This document shows, piece by piece, positions 13,611 through 21,483 of a DNA stretch of 39,453 bases (position 1 is its first letter; every line of letters starts with the position of its first letter). Position numbers and translations under genes: made by a program. The notes beneath the pieces were generated by a model that saw only the letters and a list, made by a program, of their open reading frames with translations, ran no database searches and had not been told where the DNA came from. This DNA is from JAKQDP01 sp964536975 (GTDB taxonomy: Bacteria; Patescibacteriota; Patescibacteriia; 2-01-FULL-39-33), in the NCBI GenBank assembly GCA_964536975.1, contig CAZHYS010000008.1:1-39453 (forward strand). The letters are read 5' to 3'.

Positions 13611-14651
13611 ATGGACTGGAAAGTCAATACTTTGACTAGTATGGGCGATGCCCGATCCGACGCCGCCGAAGTAATAGAATCAATGGGGAGAATCTGTTAC
13701 CGTTCGGAAGAAAAAATCACGCCGGATTCGGCAGCTAAGTTCATGAGGATGATCCTCGGACGAGGCCACGAAAGCGTGATAGAACACTCGTGGTTCAATT
13801 TCACAGCACATGACAACAGCTTTGTCTTGGCTGATGAATTGCTTCGTATTCTGACGGCAAACGGCTTACTGGTCGTCACTCCCCGAGAAGAAGATCCGAA
13901 AAAAAACTTCCTAATCGGCGGAAACGCCAGGATGTTTCGCGACTTGTATCGACAAATCGGCCAACAAAGCCCGCTAACTGTCGTAATGCTCAATAAGTTG
14001 AAAGAAAAATTCCCAGTCTTATTCGGCGATCTGCCGAATATCCGCGCGTTTGGCCGAGCCATTGCGGCAGAAATCACCCTCATTGAAGACCAAACAACGA
14101 TTGCCTGGAGCCCATTGGAGAAACTGCGTCATTGGTGGGCAGCGGCGGTGTTTGAAGGATGCTCGCGAGCATTTACCCATCAATTGGTACGGCATCGCCA
14201 CCGAGTTGCTATCTCGCAGGAATCCCAAAGATACTGCGATGAAAGCGGCTTTTTTGGCAGCGGTTATTATGTGACGCCGCCGTCTATTGATGCCGATTTC
14301 AAAGAATGGTACGAAGAACGGCTGAGGCAGATCGATGCCGATTATCAACGACTCATCGCTCTATTGGAAGAGGCTGGCAACAAAAAAGTGAGGGAAGACG
14401 CCCGCTTCCTGTTGCCAAACGCCGTTTGTTCTAAGATCGGCGTTTCCTGTCCGCTGATGGAATGGCGTTGGATTCTCCACATGCGTTGCGACGCCCACGC
14501 CCAATGGGAAATCCGCCGCGCGGCAATGTCAATACTTCAACAATTTCAAGAAGCGTTTCCCGGCTGTTTTGACGACTTTGACATCGCGCCGGATGGGGAA
14601 AGCGCTTCTTGGAGAGAAGACAGTGAAAAAGCGGCTTGGCTGTTCCAATAA
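13611..14651 (+). CDS. thyX: flavin-dependent thymidylate synthase ThyX
   Basis: ThyX methylates dUMP to dTMP using methylene-tetrahydrofolate, FAD and NADPH. Hallmarks are GHESVIEHSWFNFTA (about residue 50), the NARMFRDL region (about residue 103), and RHRHRVAISQESQRY from residue 194. The last corresponds to the RHR-x7-S signature with one extra residue. At 346 residues it is longer than common ThyX (220-270), with extra sequence between the GHxS and RHR motifs and at the C terminus. A strong SD (AAGGAGAAGG) precedes the ATG. It forms a unit with tmk2 and ends at a strong terminator (14668-14695). Confidence 0.9.
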   Translation: MDWKVNTLTSMGDARSDAAEVIESMGRICYRSEEKITPDSAAKFMRMILGRGHESVIEHSWFNFTAHDNSFVLADELLRILTANGLLVVTPREEDPKKNFLIGGNARMFRDLYRQIGQQSPLTVVMLNKLKEKFPVLFGDLPNIRAFGRAIAAEITLIEDQTTIAWSPLEKLRHWWAAAVFEGCSRAFTHQLVRHRHRVAISQESQRYCDESGFFGSGYYVTPPSIDADFKEWYEERLRQIDADYQRLIALLEEAGNKKVREDARFLLPNAVCSKIGVSCPLMEWRWILHMRCDAHAQWEIRRAAMSILQQFQEAFPGCFDDFDIAPDGESASWREDSEKAAWLFQ

Positions 14652-14667
14652 CCCCACCGCCAATAAC

Positions 14668-14710
14668 GGCCTCGTTCCAAATTCGGAACGAGGCCTATTT
14701 TATTTGATTT
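14668..14710 (+). terminator. strong terminator after thyX
   Basis: GGCCTCGTTCC and GGAACGAGGCC form a perfect 11-bp stem (14668-14695) around AAATTC, followed by the T-rich TATTTTATTTGATTT. Confidence 0.95.
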
Positions 14711-14732
14711 TTTTTGCCAAATCGGCTAAGAT
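14704..14732 (+). promoter_or_regulatory. putative gatB promoter
   Basis: TTGATT (14704-14709), 17 bases, TAAGAT (14727-14732), 36 bases before the gatB ATG and overlapping the T tail of the thyX terminator. Confidence 0.55.
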
Positions 14733-14768
14733 TAAAAAGTATTAAATCAATTATTTTCCCAGATAAAT

Positions 14769-16295
14769 ATGCCAAAATACGTGCCAGTCATCGGAATGGA
14801 AATCCATGCTGAACTGAAAACCAAAACCAAAATGTTCTGCTCCTGTCCCAATGGCTACGAGCTGCGGGAAAAACCGAATGAAAATATCTGCCCGGTCTGT
14901 ACCGGCCAGCCCGGCGCCCTGCCGGTTATCAACCGTCAAGCCGTAGAGTGGACTATTCTGGTCGGCCTCGCTCTTGACGCGCAAATCAATCGCCGGACCA
15001 AATTTGACCGGAAAAATTATTTTTATCCCGACCTGCCCAAGGGCTATCAAATTTCCCAATATGATCTGCCTATTACCTACCAAGGCAAATTGGATATCGG
15101 CGACAAAGTCGTCACTATTACCCGCGTCCATTTGGAAGAAGACACGGGCAAGCTGACCCATGATGACGGCGGATCGCTCATTGACTTAAGTCGCTCCAGC
15201 ACGCCGCTAATTGAGCTAGTGACTGATCCGTGCCTTGAATCGGCCAAGGAGGCCAAGGATTTCTGCCAGATGTACCAACAAATTCTGCGTTATCTGGAAA
15301 TCTCCGACGCCGACATGGAAAAAGGCCAAATGCGCTGCGAAGCCAATGTCTCGCTCCAAGAAGAAGGCAAGTTCGCCATTGTCGGCAGCGAGGTCAAAGC
15401 GATCGATGATTATCAGCTCAACCCGAAAGTGGAACTGAAAAACATCAACTCCTTCCGCGCCGTGGAAAAAGCGGTTGAATACGAAATCAAAAGGCAAACC
15501 GAAGCGCTGGCTGCGGGCGAGAAAGTAATCCAAGAGACGCGCGGCTGGGATGAAAACAAACAACAAACATTTTCCCAGCGAGTCAAAGAAACAGCGGCCG
15601 ATTATCGCTACTTCCCCGAACCGGATTTACCGCCGCTGGAAATCTCCGAAGAATTAATCAACAATCTCCGCGCGAGCTTGCCGGAATTGCCGCAAAAAAA
15701 ATTGGCGCGCTTTATAGAGCAATACGGCTTTAGCCGGGAAGACGCCAAAATCATCACCGGCGATAAGCGTCTCGCCGCTTATACCGAACAAGTCGTTTCC
15801 GAGCTCATCGGCTGGCTGGTGTCATTACCGGAAAGCGAAGGCACCGAAGAAGAAATCTGGAACAAAGACGGCGCCAAACTGATCCGGCTGTTGAGCAACT
15901 GGCTGATCAACCGATTATTCAAACATCTCAATCAAGACAAAATCAGCGCCGCTGATTGCAAAATAACGCCGGAAAATTTCGCCGAATTTGTCGCCCTGAT
16001 CTATACCAATCGCGTCAATAATCTTGCCGCCCAGCAGATTATGGAAATAATGTTTCAAACCGGCGAAGATCCGTCAGTGATTATGGAAGAGCATGATTTG
16101 AGCCAATTGGAAGATGAGAGCGGCGTGGAGGAGATTATTGACAAGATTATCGCGGCAAACGGAAAAGTAGTAGAAGATTACAGGGGCGGCAAAGAAAACG
16201 CTCTAAAATTTCTCATCGGGCTGGCAATGAAAGAAACCAAGGGCAAAGCCAATCCGCAAACACTCAACGAATTGTTCAAGAAAAAATTATCCTAA
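14769..16295 (+). CDS. gatB: Asp-tRNA(Asn)/Glu-tRNA(Gln) amidotransferase subunit B
   Basis: GatB binds misacylated tRNA and, with GatA and GatC, amidates it. The N-terminal part shows VIGMEIHAELKTKTKMFCSC and CPVCTGQPGALPVIN (paired zinc-type cysteines). YFYPDLPKGYQISQYDLPI and RVHLEEDTGKLTHD follow, and the C-terminal helical YqeY-like tail ends ALKFLIGLAMKETKGKANPQ. The 508 residues exceed the usual 475-485 slightly. gatA and gatC are not in the window, so the complex genes are dispersed here. The gene has no SD, and a small gene follows after 4 bases. Confidence 0.96.
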   Translation: MPKYVPVIGMEIHAELKTKTKMFCSCPNGYELREKPNENICPVCTGQPGALPVINRQAVEWTILVGLALDAQINRRTKFDRKNYFYPDLPKGYQISQYDLPITYQGKLDIGDKVVTITRVHLEEDTGKLTHDDGGSLIDLSRSSTPLIELVTDPCLESAKEAKDFCQMYQQILRYLEISDADMEKGQMRCEANVSLQEEGKFAIVGSEVKAIDDYQLNPKVELKNINSFRAVEKAVEYEIKRQTEALAAGEKVIQETRGWDENKQQTFSQRVKETAADYRYFPEPDLPPLEISEELINNLRASLPELPQKKLARFIEQYGFSREDAKIITGDKRLAAYTEQVVSELIGWLVSLPESEGTEEEIWNKDGAKLIRLLSNWLINRLFKHLNQDKISAADCKITPENFAEFVALIYTNRVNNLAAQQIMEIMFQTGEDPSVIMEEHDLSQLEDESGVEEIIDKIIAANGKVVEDYRGGKENALKFLIGLAMKETKGKANPQTLNELFKKKLS

Positions 16296-16299
16296 AAAT

Positions 16300-16731
16300 A
16301 TGGGTTTACTCGGACAAAACCCGCTAAACGAATTCCGGCCGCGAGCAATCAAATTCTCCGATGTTTACAAATACGGCGCCAAACGGCCAAATCTCTCCCC
16401 GACTGACAAAAAAACCGTCTTTGACACACTAAAAAAAGCCGGCTATTCCGAAGGCCAGGCCAGCAAAATAATCGGCCAGGATAAAGTGGTGCCGATAGCG
16501 CAAATTAAAAAAATCGCCGCCGCTTTGGACAAAAGCGGATTAAAAGGATTTGAACTGGGGGCGCAAAAACTGGTAGACGGGTATGTCCGCAAAGAAACCA
16601 TCCGCCGCCGCAATATCAGCCGGGTAATGCAAGAAAGAGCCAAGGAGGCCTGGGAAGAAAATCTGGGCGGTTCCAAGAAAATCAGCCCCGGTGAGGAAAA
16701 AATTACCCGTGGCCCGAAATTAAACTTCTAA
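16300..16731 (+). CDS. conserved-looking hypothetical protein, 143 aa
   Basis: It begins 4 bases after gatB, so it is likely cotranscribed. It is basic and mostly helical. NLSPTDKKTVFDTLKKAGYSEGQASKII reads as a helix-turn-helix-sized motif (about 31-58), and VRKETIRRRNISRVMQERAKEAWEEN is a charged amphipathic helix near 95-120. There is no TM segment or signal peptide. No family is recognised. Composition and codon use match the neighbouring housekeeping genes. Confidence 0.7.
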   Translation: MGLLGQNPLNEFRPRAIKFSDVYKYGAKRPNLSPTDKKTVFDTLKKAGYSEGQASKIIGQDKVVPIAQIKKIAAALDKSGLKGFELGAQKLVDGYVRKETIRRRNISRVMQERAKEAWEENLGGSKKISPGEEKITRGPKLNF

Positions 16732-16734
16732 AAG

Positions 16735-16935
16735 ATGAGAGAAAAAACGCCTTTTCCCCCTGCCGAGGGAATAGAAAAAACATTCGGCCAGCCGGATGAG
16801 ATATTGGATCAATGGTTGAAAACGACTTTTGGCAAAACCGAACAGGAGATAAAAGAAGCAGGACGAAAGAGCCGCAGTGAAGCCGAGGCGGCTGAAAGAG
16901 AATACCGCCGAGAAGAAGATCGCAGACAAAACTAA
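16735..16935 (+). CDS. small charged hypothetical protein, 66 aa
   Basis: It starts 3 bases after the preceding stop. The second half (EQEIKEAGRKSRSEAEAAEREYRREEDRRQ) is a highly charged, probably coiled helix; the first half has PFPPAEGIEKTFGQPDEIL. No family is recognised. Tight spacing after two + strand genes supports it as the last gene of the gatB operon. A convergent hairpin separates it from miaA. Confidence 0.55.
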   Translation: MREKTPFPPAEGIEKTFGQPDEILDQWLKTTFGKTEQEIKEAGRKSRSEAEAAEREYRREEDRRQN

Positions 16936-16950
16936 AATATCTTTTAGTTT
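16929..16950. terminator. bidirectional AT hairpin between convergent genes
   Basis: AAACTAAAA and TTTTAGTTT pair around TATC between the 66-aa gene and the miaA stop, overlapping the latter. The stem is all A-T apart from one C-G pair, so it is weak. Confidence 0.45.
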
Positions 16951-17849
16951 AGAAATTCTTTTAGTAATTCTTCCGCGTCGCTTCTGCCGTCCACCCATTT
17001 TATCGCTTTATTTCGCTTAAACCAAGTCAATTGCCGCTTGGCAAAATGATGAATGGCATTTTTTAAGCCGGCGATTAGCGACTCATGACTTATTTTCCCC
17101 CGCAAATACGCGGCTACCCAGCGGTATTCCAAGCCAAACTCGTCGAGCCGTTTCCAACTGACACCGCTTTGGCGCAATGTCTCCACTTCCTTGATCATCC
17201 CCTCTTGCAGCCTTGATTCCAACCGAGAGTCTATTCGTCGATAAATTTCTTCCAGGGGAAACTTGATTCCCAAAATCAAGATATCGTAATCCGGTTTTTT
17301 ATTTTTTAGCCGAGCTGATTTCGGCCGACCGGAACAAAAATATATCTCCAGAGCCCGCTCAATCCGGCGGCGATTTTTTTTATCAATAATTTTATATGTC
17401 TTGGGATCAGTTTCCTTGAGCAAAGACAATAAGCGAGGCAACGGCAAAGCGGATAATTTTTCCCTGATTGCCAAATCAGCGCTGGCCGCCGGCGAAAAAA
17501 CATAACCGCCGATTACCGCGTCAAGATACAATCCCGTGCCGCCGACCAGAAAGGGGACTTTGCCGCGGCGCAAAATACCGTCAATCGCCTGATACGCGAG
17601 ATGCTGATATTTGGCAACATTAAATTCCGACTTTGGACTGATAATGTCAATCAAATGATAAGGAATCTGTTTTTTGCCGACTTGGTAATCCGCCAAATCC
17701 TTGCCAGTACCAACATCCATCCCGCGATAAACCTGCCGGCTGTCAGCCGAGACTATTTCGCCGCCAAACTTTGCCGCCAAGCCAGTGGCTAGCCTGGTCT
17801 TACCGCAAGCGGTCGGTCCCAAAATGACAATTAATTTATTGTTTTTCAT
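16944..17849 (-). CDS. miaA: tRNA dimethylallyltransferase MiaA
   Basis: MiaA adds dimethylallyl to A37 of tRNAs reading UNN codons. The P-loop is VILGPTACGKTRLA (residues 8-21). EIVSADSRQVYRGMDVGTGK and the VGGTGLYLDAVIGGY motif follow, and RRIERALEIYFCSGRPKS completes the set. The 301 residues are normal. It lies 26 bases downstream of miaB, which acts on its product, so the two make the ms2i6A37 pathway in one operon. It has no SD. Confidence 0.96.
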   Translation of the reverse strand: MKNNKLIVILGPTACGKTRLATGLAAKFGGEIVSADSRQVYRGMDVGTGKDLADYQVGKKQIPYHLIDIISPKSEFNVAKYQHLAYQAIDGILRRGKVPFLVGGTGLYLDAVIGGYVFSPAASADLAIREKLSALPLPRLLSLLKETDPKTYKIIDKKNRRRIERALEIYFCSGRPKSARLKNKKPDYDILILGIKFPLEEIYRRIDSRLESRLQEGMIKEVETLRQSGVSWKRLDEFGLEYRWVAAYLRGKISHESLIAGLKNAIHHFAKRQLTWFKRNKAIKWVDGRSDAEELLKEFLN

Positions 17850-17875
17850 AATTTCGCTACTGTTTTCGGCGGCAA

Positions 17876-19135
17876 TTATTTTTTAGAAATAATACCGAAC
17901 AATCCCCAGCTGCCAGCTCGTTTTATCTCCACCGTTACAAACTCACCGACCAATTTCGGCGTTCCCAAAAAAGAAACCGTCTTAAATTGATCGTTTTTGC
18001 CAAAGCATTTGTTATTTTTGCATCCTTCCACCAGCACCCTTGCTGTCCGACCGATTAATTTTTTATTCCTCTTTAAGGCAGTTCCTTTCAAAATCTCCGT
18101 CAACTCCCGTTCGCGCCGTTTTTTTTCTTCCCGACTGACATCGTCTTTGAATTTGGACGCCGCCGTCCGTGGCCGTGGCGAATAGCGGGCAATATAGGCC
18201 ATATCAAAACCAACTTGCTTCATTAGTTTGGCTGTATCGTTAAATTGCGACTTAGTCTCGGAAGGAAAGCCGACGATAATATCAGTGGAAATCATAATCT
18301 CGGGAATCGCTTGTCGCGCCCGTTCAACCAATTTGAGATAATGCTTAACAGTATAACGGCGGTTCATCGCTTTTAAAATCTTATCATTGCCGGATTGGAC
18401 CGCCAAGTGCAAATATGGAGTAATGTGCCGGCCGGCGGCCATTGTTTTTATCAACTTATCAGACAGATCTTTGGGATGACTGGTGACAAACCTTAGCCAA
18501 TAATCGCCGGGCAAGCTGTCTATCCGCGCGAGCAACGCGGGAAAATCATAATGGCCGGCAGAATAAGAGTTAACGTTTTGCCCCAAGAGAATTATTTCTT
18601 TATATCCCGCGGCAATCAGCCGGCGGCACTCCTTGATTATATCCGCGGCCGGCCGGGAAACTTCTTGACCCCGGGTGTACGGCACCACGCAATAAGAACA
18701 AAAATTATTGCAACCGGTCATAATCGGAACAAAGGCGGAGAAAGCGAATTGCCGTGTCGGCGGGATTAGAAAATAATCACGCGTCTGAAGCGGCGGACGA
18801 TTGGACAATAATTTTGGCAGTTGAACAATATTTTTGATCGGCAAGATAAAATCAAATTTATCGGCCAATTTTTTCTTATCACTTTCTAAGACACAACCGG
18901 TCAAAACGGTTTTGAGGCGACCCCTTTTTCTTGATGCCTGCCAATTGCGAGAGCGGCCATAAATCCGGTCAATAGCGCTCTGCCTGACCGAGCAAGCCAC
19001 CACAACAATCAAGTCCGCCTCTTTTTCTAAGGCAGTCTCCTTATAGCCCAAAGCGCCAAGAATACCGGCGATCTTTTCCGCGTCTGATTTGTTCATTTGG
19101 CAACCAAGCGTCCAAATATGATATTTTTTTGACAT
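17876..19135 (-). CDS. miaB: tRNA-2-methylthio-N6-dimethylallyladenosine synthase MiaB
   Basis: This radical SAM methylthiotransferase adds the 2-methylthio group to i6A37. The N-terminal UPF0004 domain begins YHIWTLGCQMNKSDAEK with cluster cysteines. The radical SAM loop is MTGCNNFCSYCVVPYTRG (CxxxCxxC), and a TRAM domain (RTARVLVEGCKNN...) ends the protein. The start at 19135 (MSKKYHIW) is chosen because the open frame upstream runs through the terminator at 19144-19177; this gives 419 residues, near the family norm. It precedes miaA. Confidence 0.94.
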   Translation of the reverse strand: MSKKYHIWTLGCQMNKSDAEKIAGILGALGYKETALEKEADLIVVVACSVRQSAIDRIYGRSRNWQASRKRGRLKTVLTGCVLESDKKKLADKFDFILPIKNIVQLPKLLSNRPPLQTRDYFLIPPTRQFAFSAFVPIMTGCNNFCSYCVVPYTRGQEVSRPAADIIKECRRLIAAGYKEIILLGQNVNSYSAGHYDFPALLARIDSLPGDYWLRFVTSHPKDLSDKLIKTMAAGRHITPYLHLAVQSGNDKILKAMNRRYTVKHYLKLVERARQAIPEIMISTDIIVGFPSETKSQFNDTAKLMKQVGFDMAYIARYSPRPRTAASKFKDDVSREEKKRRERELTEILKGTALKRNKKLIGRTARVLVEGCKNNKCFGKNDQFKTVSFLGTPKLVGEFVTVEIKRAGSWGLFGIISKK

Positions 19136-19143
19136 AACGCCAT

Positions 19144-19177
19144 AATAACAAATCCGGCTCCCTTTGCCAAGAGCCGG
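19144..19177 (-). terminator. terminator upstream of miaB
   Basis: On the minus strand CCGGCTC and GAGCCGG pair (19154-19177) around TTGGCAAAGG and are followed by ATTTGTTATT. It ends the transcript of the 19194-20454 genes. Confidence 0.7.
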
Positions 19178-19193
19178 ACAATAAAAGCTTTTC

Positions 19194-19334
19194 CTAACGG
19201 CGACCGATAACAAATATCAGCCATAGCACCGTTCCTACCAACGCGCTAAGGCCGAGCATTACCCCTGTCGTCGCCGATACTCTCTTGAGGCTGGTTTTTT
19301 CCGCCACTTGGAGAGCCAGTTTTTTCTCATTCAT
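19194..19334 (-). CDS. 46-aa single-TM microprotein coupled to the baseplate-J-like gene
   Basis: This short gene starts at 19334 and overlaps the stop of the preceding gene by 8 bases. It encodes a charged N-terminal helix (MNEKKLALQVAEKTSLKRV), one TM helix (TGVMLGLSALVGTVLWLIFVI) and a basic end (GRR). The overlap implies translational coupling. The terminator follows 17 bases after its stop, which marks it as the operon end. No family is recognised. Confidence 0.65.
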   Translation of the reverse strand: MNEKKLALQVAEKTSLKRVSATTGVMLGLSALVGTVLWLIFVIGRR

Positions 19335-20454
19335 ATTTGATGATTATCTTGATCTTATTCCCGTTTTTGGGGAGTTTCTTGTTCCAGCTGGGGCTGACGA
19401 CAATGTTCGCGTCCTTGATTAAATCATAATCAAGCAGATATTGCCTGGCTTCCTCAATATCCTTGCCGACAAAGTTCTCCGTGGCCAAAATCGGATTATC
19501 TTTGTCAATAACCGCTTCCAAAGCATAATTAATTTTAACCAGCACGCCGCCGTTGAGATTTTCTTCGGTAATCACATAATCCAAATCGTTAAAATTGATG
19601 TTCTTTATCTGAACGCCGGCCAGATTGAGATTTTGCGCTTTGCGGGAGATCAAATTGGCCAGTTGCTGATTGTCCATTTCCAAATATTTTCCAGCCAACT
19701 TCAATTTAAACTTGAATGTCTCGGTCTCCGCTCCAGTTTCTTGGTCGGCTTTAAAATCAATCACTTGAGTAGCTATTTTTTCAGCGCCGGCCAGATTGAA
19801 TTCCGCGCGCAATTTTTCCGTCGCTTCAGTTACCAGTTCATCCTTGGCCCGACTGATGTCGCTATCCGCCAATACTTTGACTTCCCTTGGTTCGGCGGTC
19901 AAAATTGATTCGGCCATGGCGTAAACTTTGACCTGATTGGCTGGATTAAGCTTAATGATTGTCAACCGGCCTGGCTCAACATTGGAAAAAGTTTCCGGCT
20001 CTTTCGGGTATACATCAACAAAAACACTCCCTCCGGCCGGCACAACCACTTGATCGTTAGTTCTGACAATTACTCCACTGACTGCTTGGAGCTGAGTAGT
20101 CTTGACCAGCGGCTGATCTTTGGACAGTTCGTTCACTATTTTTACCCGGCCAACCAGGCCGGAAGCCACGGTTTTGGTGGTGGTAACGGGAAACTCGCCT
20201 TCCACCTCTATCTCTTTAATGGCTAATGACCCGGCAACCACGTCTTTTTCTGCTAATTCATCGGCTGTCGGCGCCGGCTTTACTTCCAGATTAAAACTCA
20301 AATTAATATCTTTCTTTTCCGAAGTAATAATAATTGTCGCTTGATTATAAAAAAACAGAAACACAATTACCATCAATATAACGGTAATAGCGACAAAAAA
20401 AACGGAAATATTACGATAGAGGCCGATCTTTGGGGCCGAAAAATCTTCCACCAT
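19327..20454 (-). CDS. membrane-anchored baseplate-J-like protein
   Basis: The 375 residues have a short cytoplasmic N terminus, one TM helix (about 15-37, ISVFFVAITVILMVIVFLFFY) and a long beta-rich exterior part. The pattern ASGLVGRVKIVNELSKDQPLVKTTQL then VVVPAGGSVFVDVYPKEPETFSNVEPG matches proteins in CPR genomes annotated as baseplate J/gp47-like. The C terminus (FVGKDIEEARQYLLDYDLI) resembles a PASTA-like or small alpha/beta module. There are no phage genes nearby, so it is more likely a cell-envelope protein. The assignment rests on pattern memory. Confidence 0.6.
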   Translation of the reverse strand: MVEDFSAPKIGLYRNISVFFVAITVILMVIVFLFFYNQATIIITSEKKDINLSFNLEVKPAPTADELAEKDVVAGSLAIKEIEVEGEFPVTTTKTVASGLVGRVKIVNELSKDQPLVKTTQLQAVSGVIVRTNDQVVVPAGGSVFVDVYPKEPETFSNVEPGRLTIIKLNPANQVKVYAMAESILTAEPREVKVLADSDISRAKDELVTEATEKLRAEFNLAGAEKIATQVIDFKADQETGAETETFKFKLKLAGKYLEMDNQQLANLISRKAQNLNLAGVQIKNINFNDLDYVITEENLNGGVLVKINYALEAVIDKDNPILATENFVGKDIEEARQYLLDYDLIKDANIVVSPSWNKKLPKNGNKIKIIIKYE

Positions 20455-20475
20455 AATTTGATATAATTTAATACT

Positions 20476-21420
20476 TTACTGCTTTTCCCACTGGCGAACC
20501 GCTTGCCTGATTTCCTTCTCGGTCACTTTCAAACGCGCCTTGGTTTTGGCCGAGAGATTGCTCAAATGGACGCTGCTGGAAGCTTCGTCCAAAGCATCTA
20601 TTGCCTTGTCCGGATAAGAACGATTCTTTATTTTTTTGGTCAGGGCAATGGCCGCTTTTATCGCTCCGGCGGTTATCTGGACCTGGTGGTAATCTTCGTA
20701 AATCGCCTTGACTCCTTCCAAAATCAATTTGGTTTCGCGCGCCGACGGTTCGGAGACAAAAATCGGCTGTAATCTCCGATCAAGAGTTTTGTCTTCTTTG
20801 ATATATTTTTTGTACTCCTCCTTGGTGGTGGCGCCAACCACTTGCAATTCGCCGCGAGCCAGCAAGGGCTTCAAAATATCGGCGGCATTTATCGCGCCTT
20901 CCGCCTCGCCCGCTTCAGCCAGAATATGAATTTCATCAATAAACAAGATGACTACCCGTTGAGCGGCGACAATTTCATCGGTAATTTTTTTGAGTCGTTC
21001 TTCAAATTCTCCGCGGTATTTGGTGCCCGCCAATAATCCGGGCAAATCAAGCGCCAGGACGCGTTTTTTGAATAAAGCCGGCGGCACTTTTCTATCAATG
21101 ATTGCCAACGCCAAACCTTCAACAATCGCCGTCTTGCCGACACCGGCCGCCCCGATCAAAACCGGGTTATTTTTGGTCCGCCGGGACAAAATCTGAACTA
21201 CTCGGGCGATTTCCTTTTCCCGGCCGATGACAGGATCAAGCTTTCCCGTTTTGGCCAAAACGGTCAAATCGCGCGAATATTTGGACAAGAGGCCGAAATG
21301 GCGGCCGTCACTGGAAGACTTGGATTTGCTCGGACGCAAATACCAAAGAACGGGCGCGGATATCAAAAATAGAACCGCAACAAAAGAATAAAAAATCAAA
21401 GGATTTGAAAAAATACCCAT
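20476..21420 (-). CDS. membrane-anchored single-AAA Clp-like ATPase
   Basis: The 314 residues align with the first AAA+ module (D1) of ClpA/ClpB/ClpC. Walker A is LIGAAGVGKTAIVEG (88-102), pore loop GTKYRGEFEERL (132-143), Walker B VVILFIDEIH (156-165), and sensor/arginine-finger LDRRLQPIFV. A TM helix (about residues 7-27) replaces the usual N domain, and the second AAA+ domain with its ClpP-docking loop is absent. It may remodel membrane-proximal proteins without ClpP. It lies 21 bases upstream of the baseplate-J-like gene and 63 bases after dnaE. Confidence 0.8.
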   Translation of the reverse strand: MGIFSNPLIFYSFVAVLFLISAPVLWYLRPSKSKSSSDGRHFGLLSKYSRDLTVLAKTGKLDPVIGREKEIARVVQILSRRTKNNPVLIGAAGVGKTAIVEGLALAIIDRKVPPALFKKRVLALDLPGLLAGTKYRGEFEERLKKITDEIVAAQRVVILFIDEIHILAEAGEAEGAINAADILKPLLARGELQVVGATTKEEYKKYIKEDKTLDRRLQPIFVSEPSARETKLILEGVKAIYEDYHQVQITAGAIKAAIALTKKIKNRSYPDKAIDALDEASSSVHLSNLSAKTKARLKVTEKEIRQAVRQWEKQ

Positions 21421-21483
21421 TTATAATAAATAATTTGTCACCTTTTATTTATTATAACACATAATCCGATGCGGCGACAATCG

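Noticed and set aside
19327..20454. Baseplate-J-like protein as evidence of a prophage or contractile injection system
   Set aside because: There are no tail, sheath or capsid genes nearby, and the protein has an N-terminal TM anchor, unlike a phage baseplate protein.
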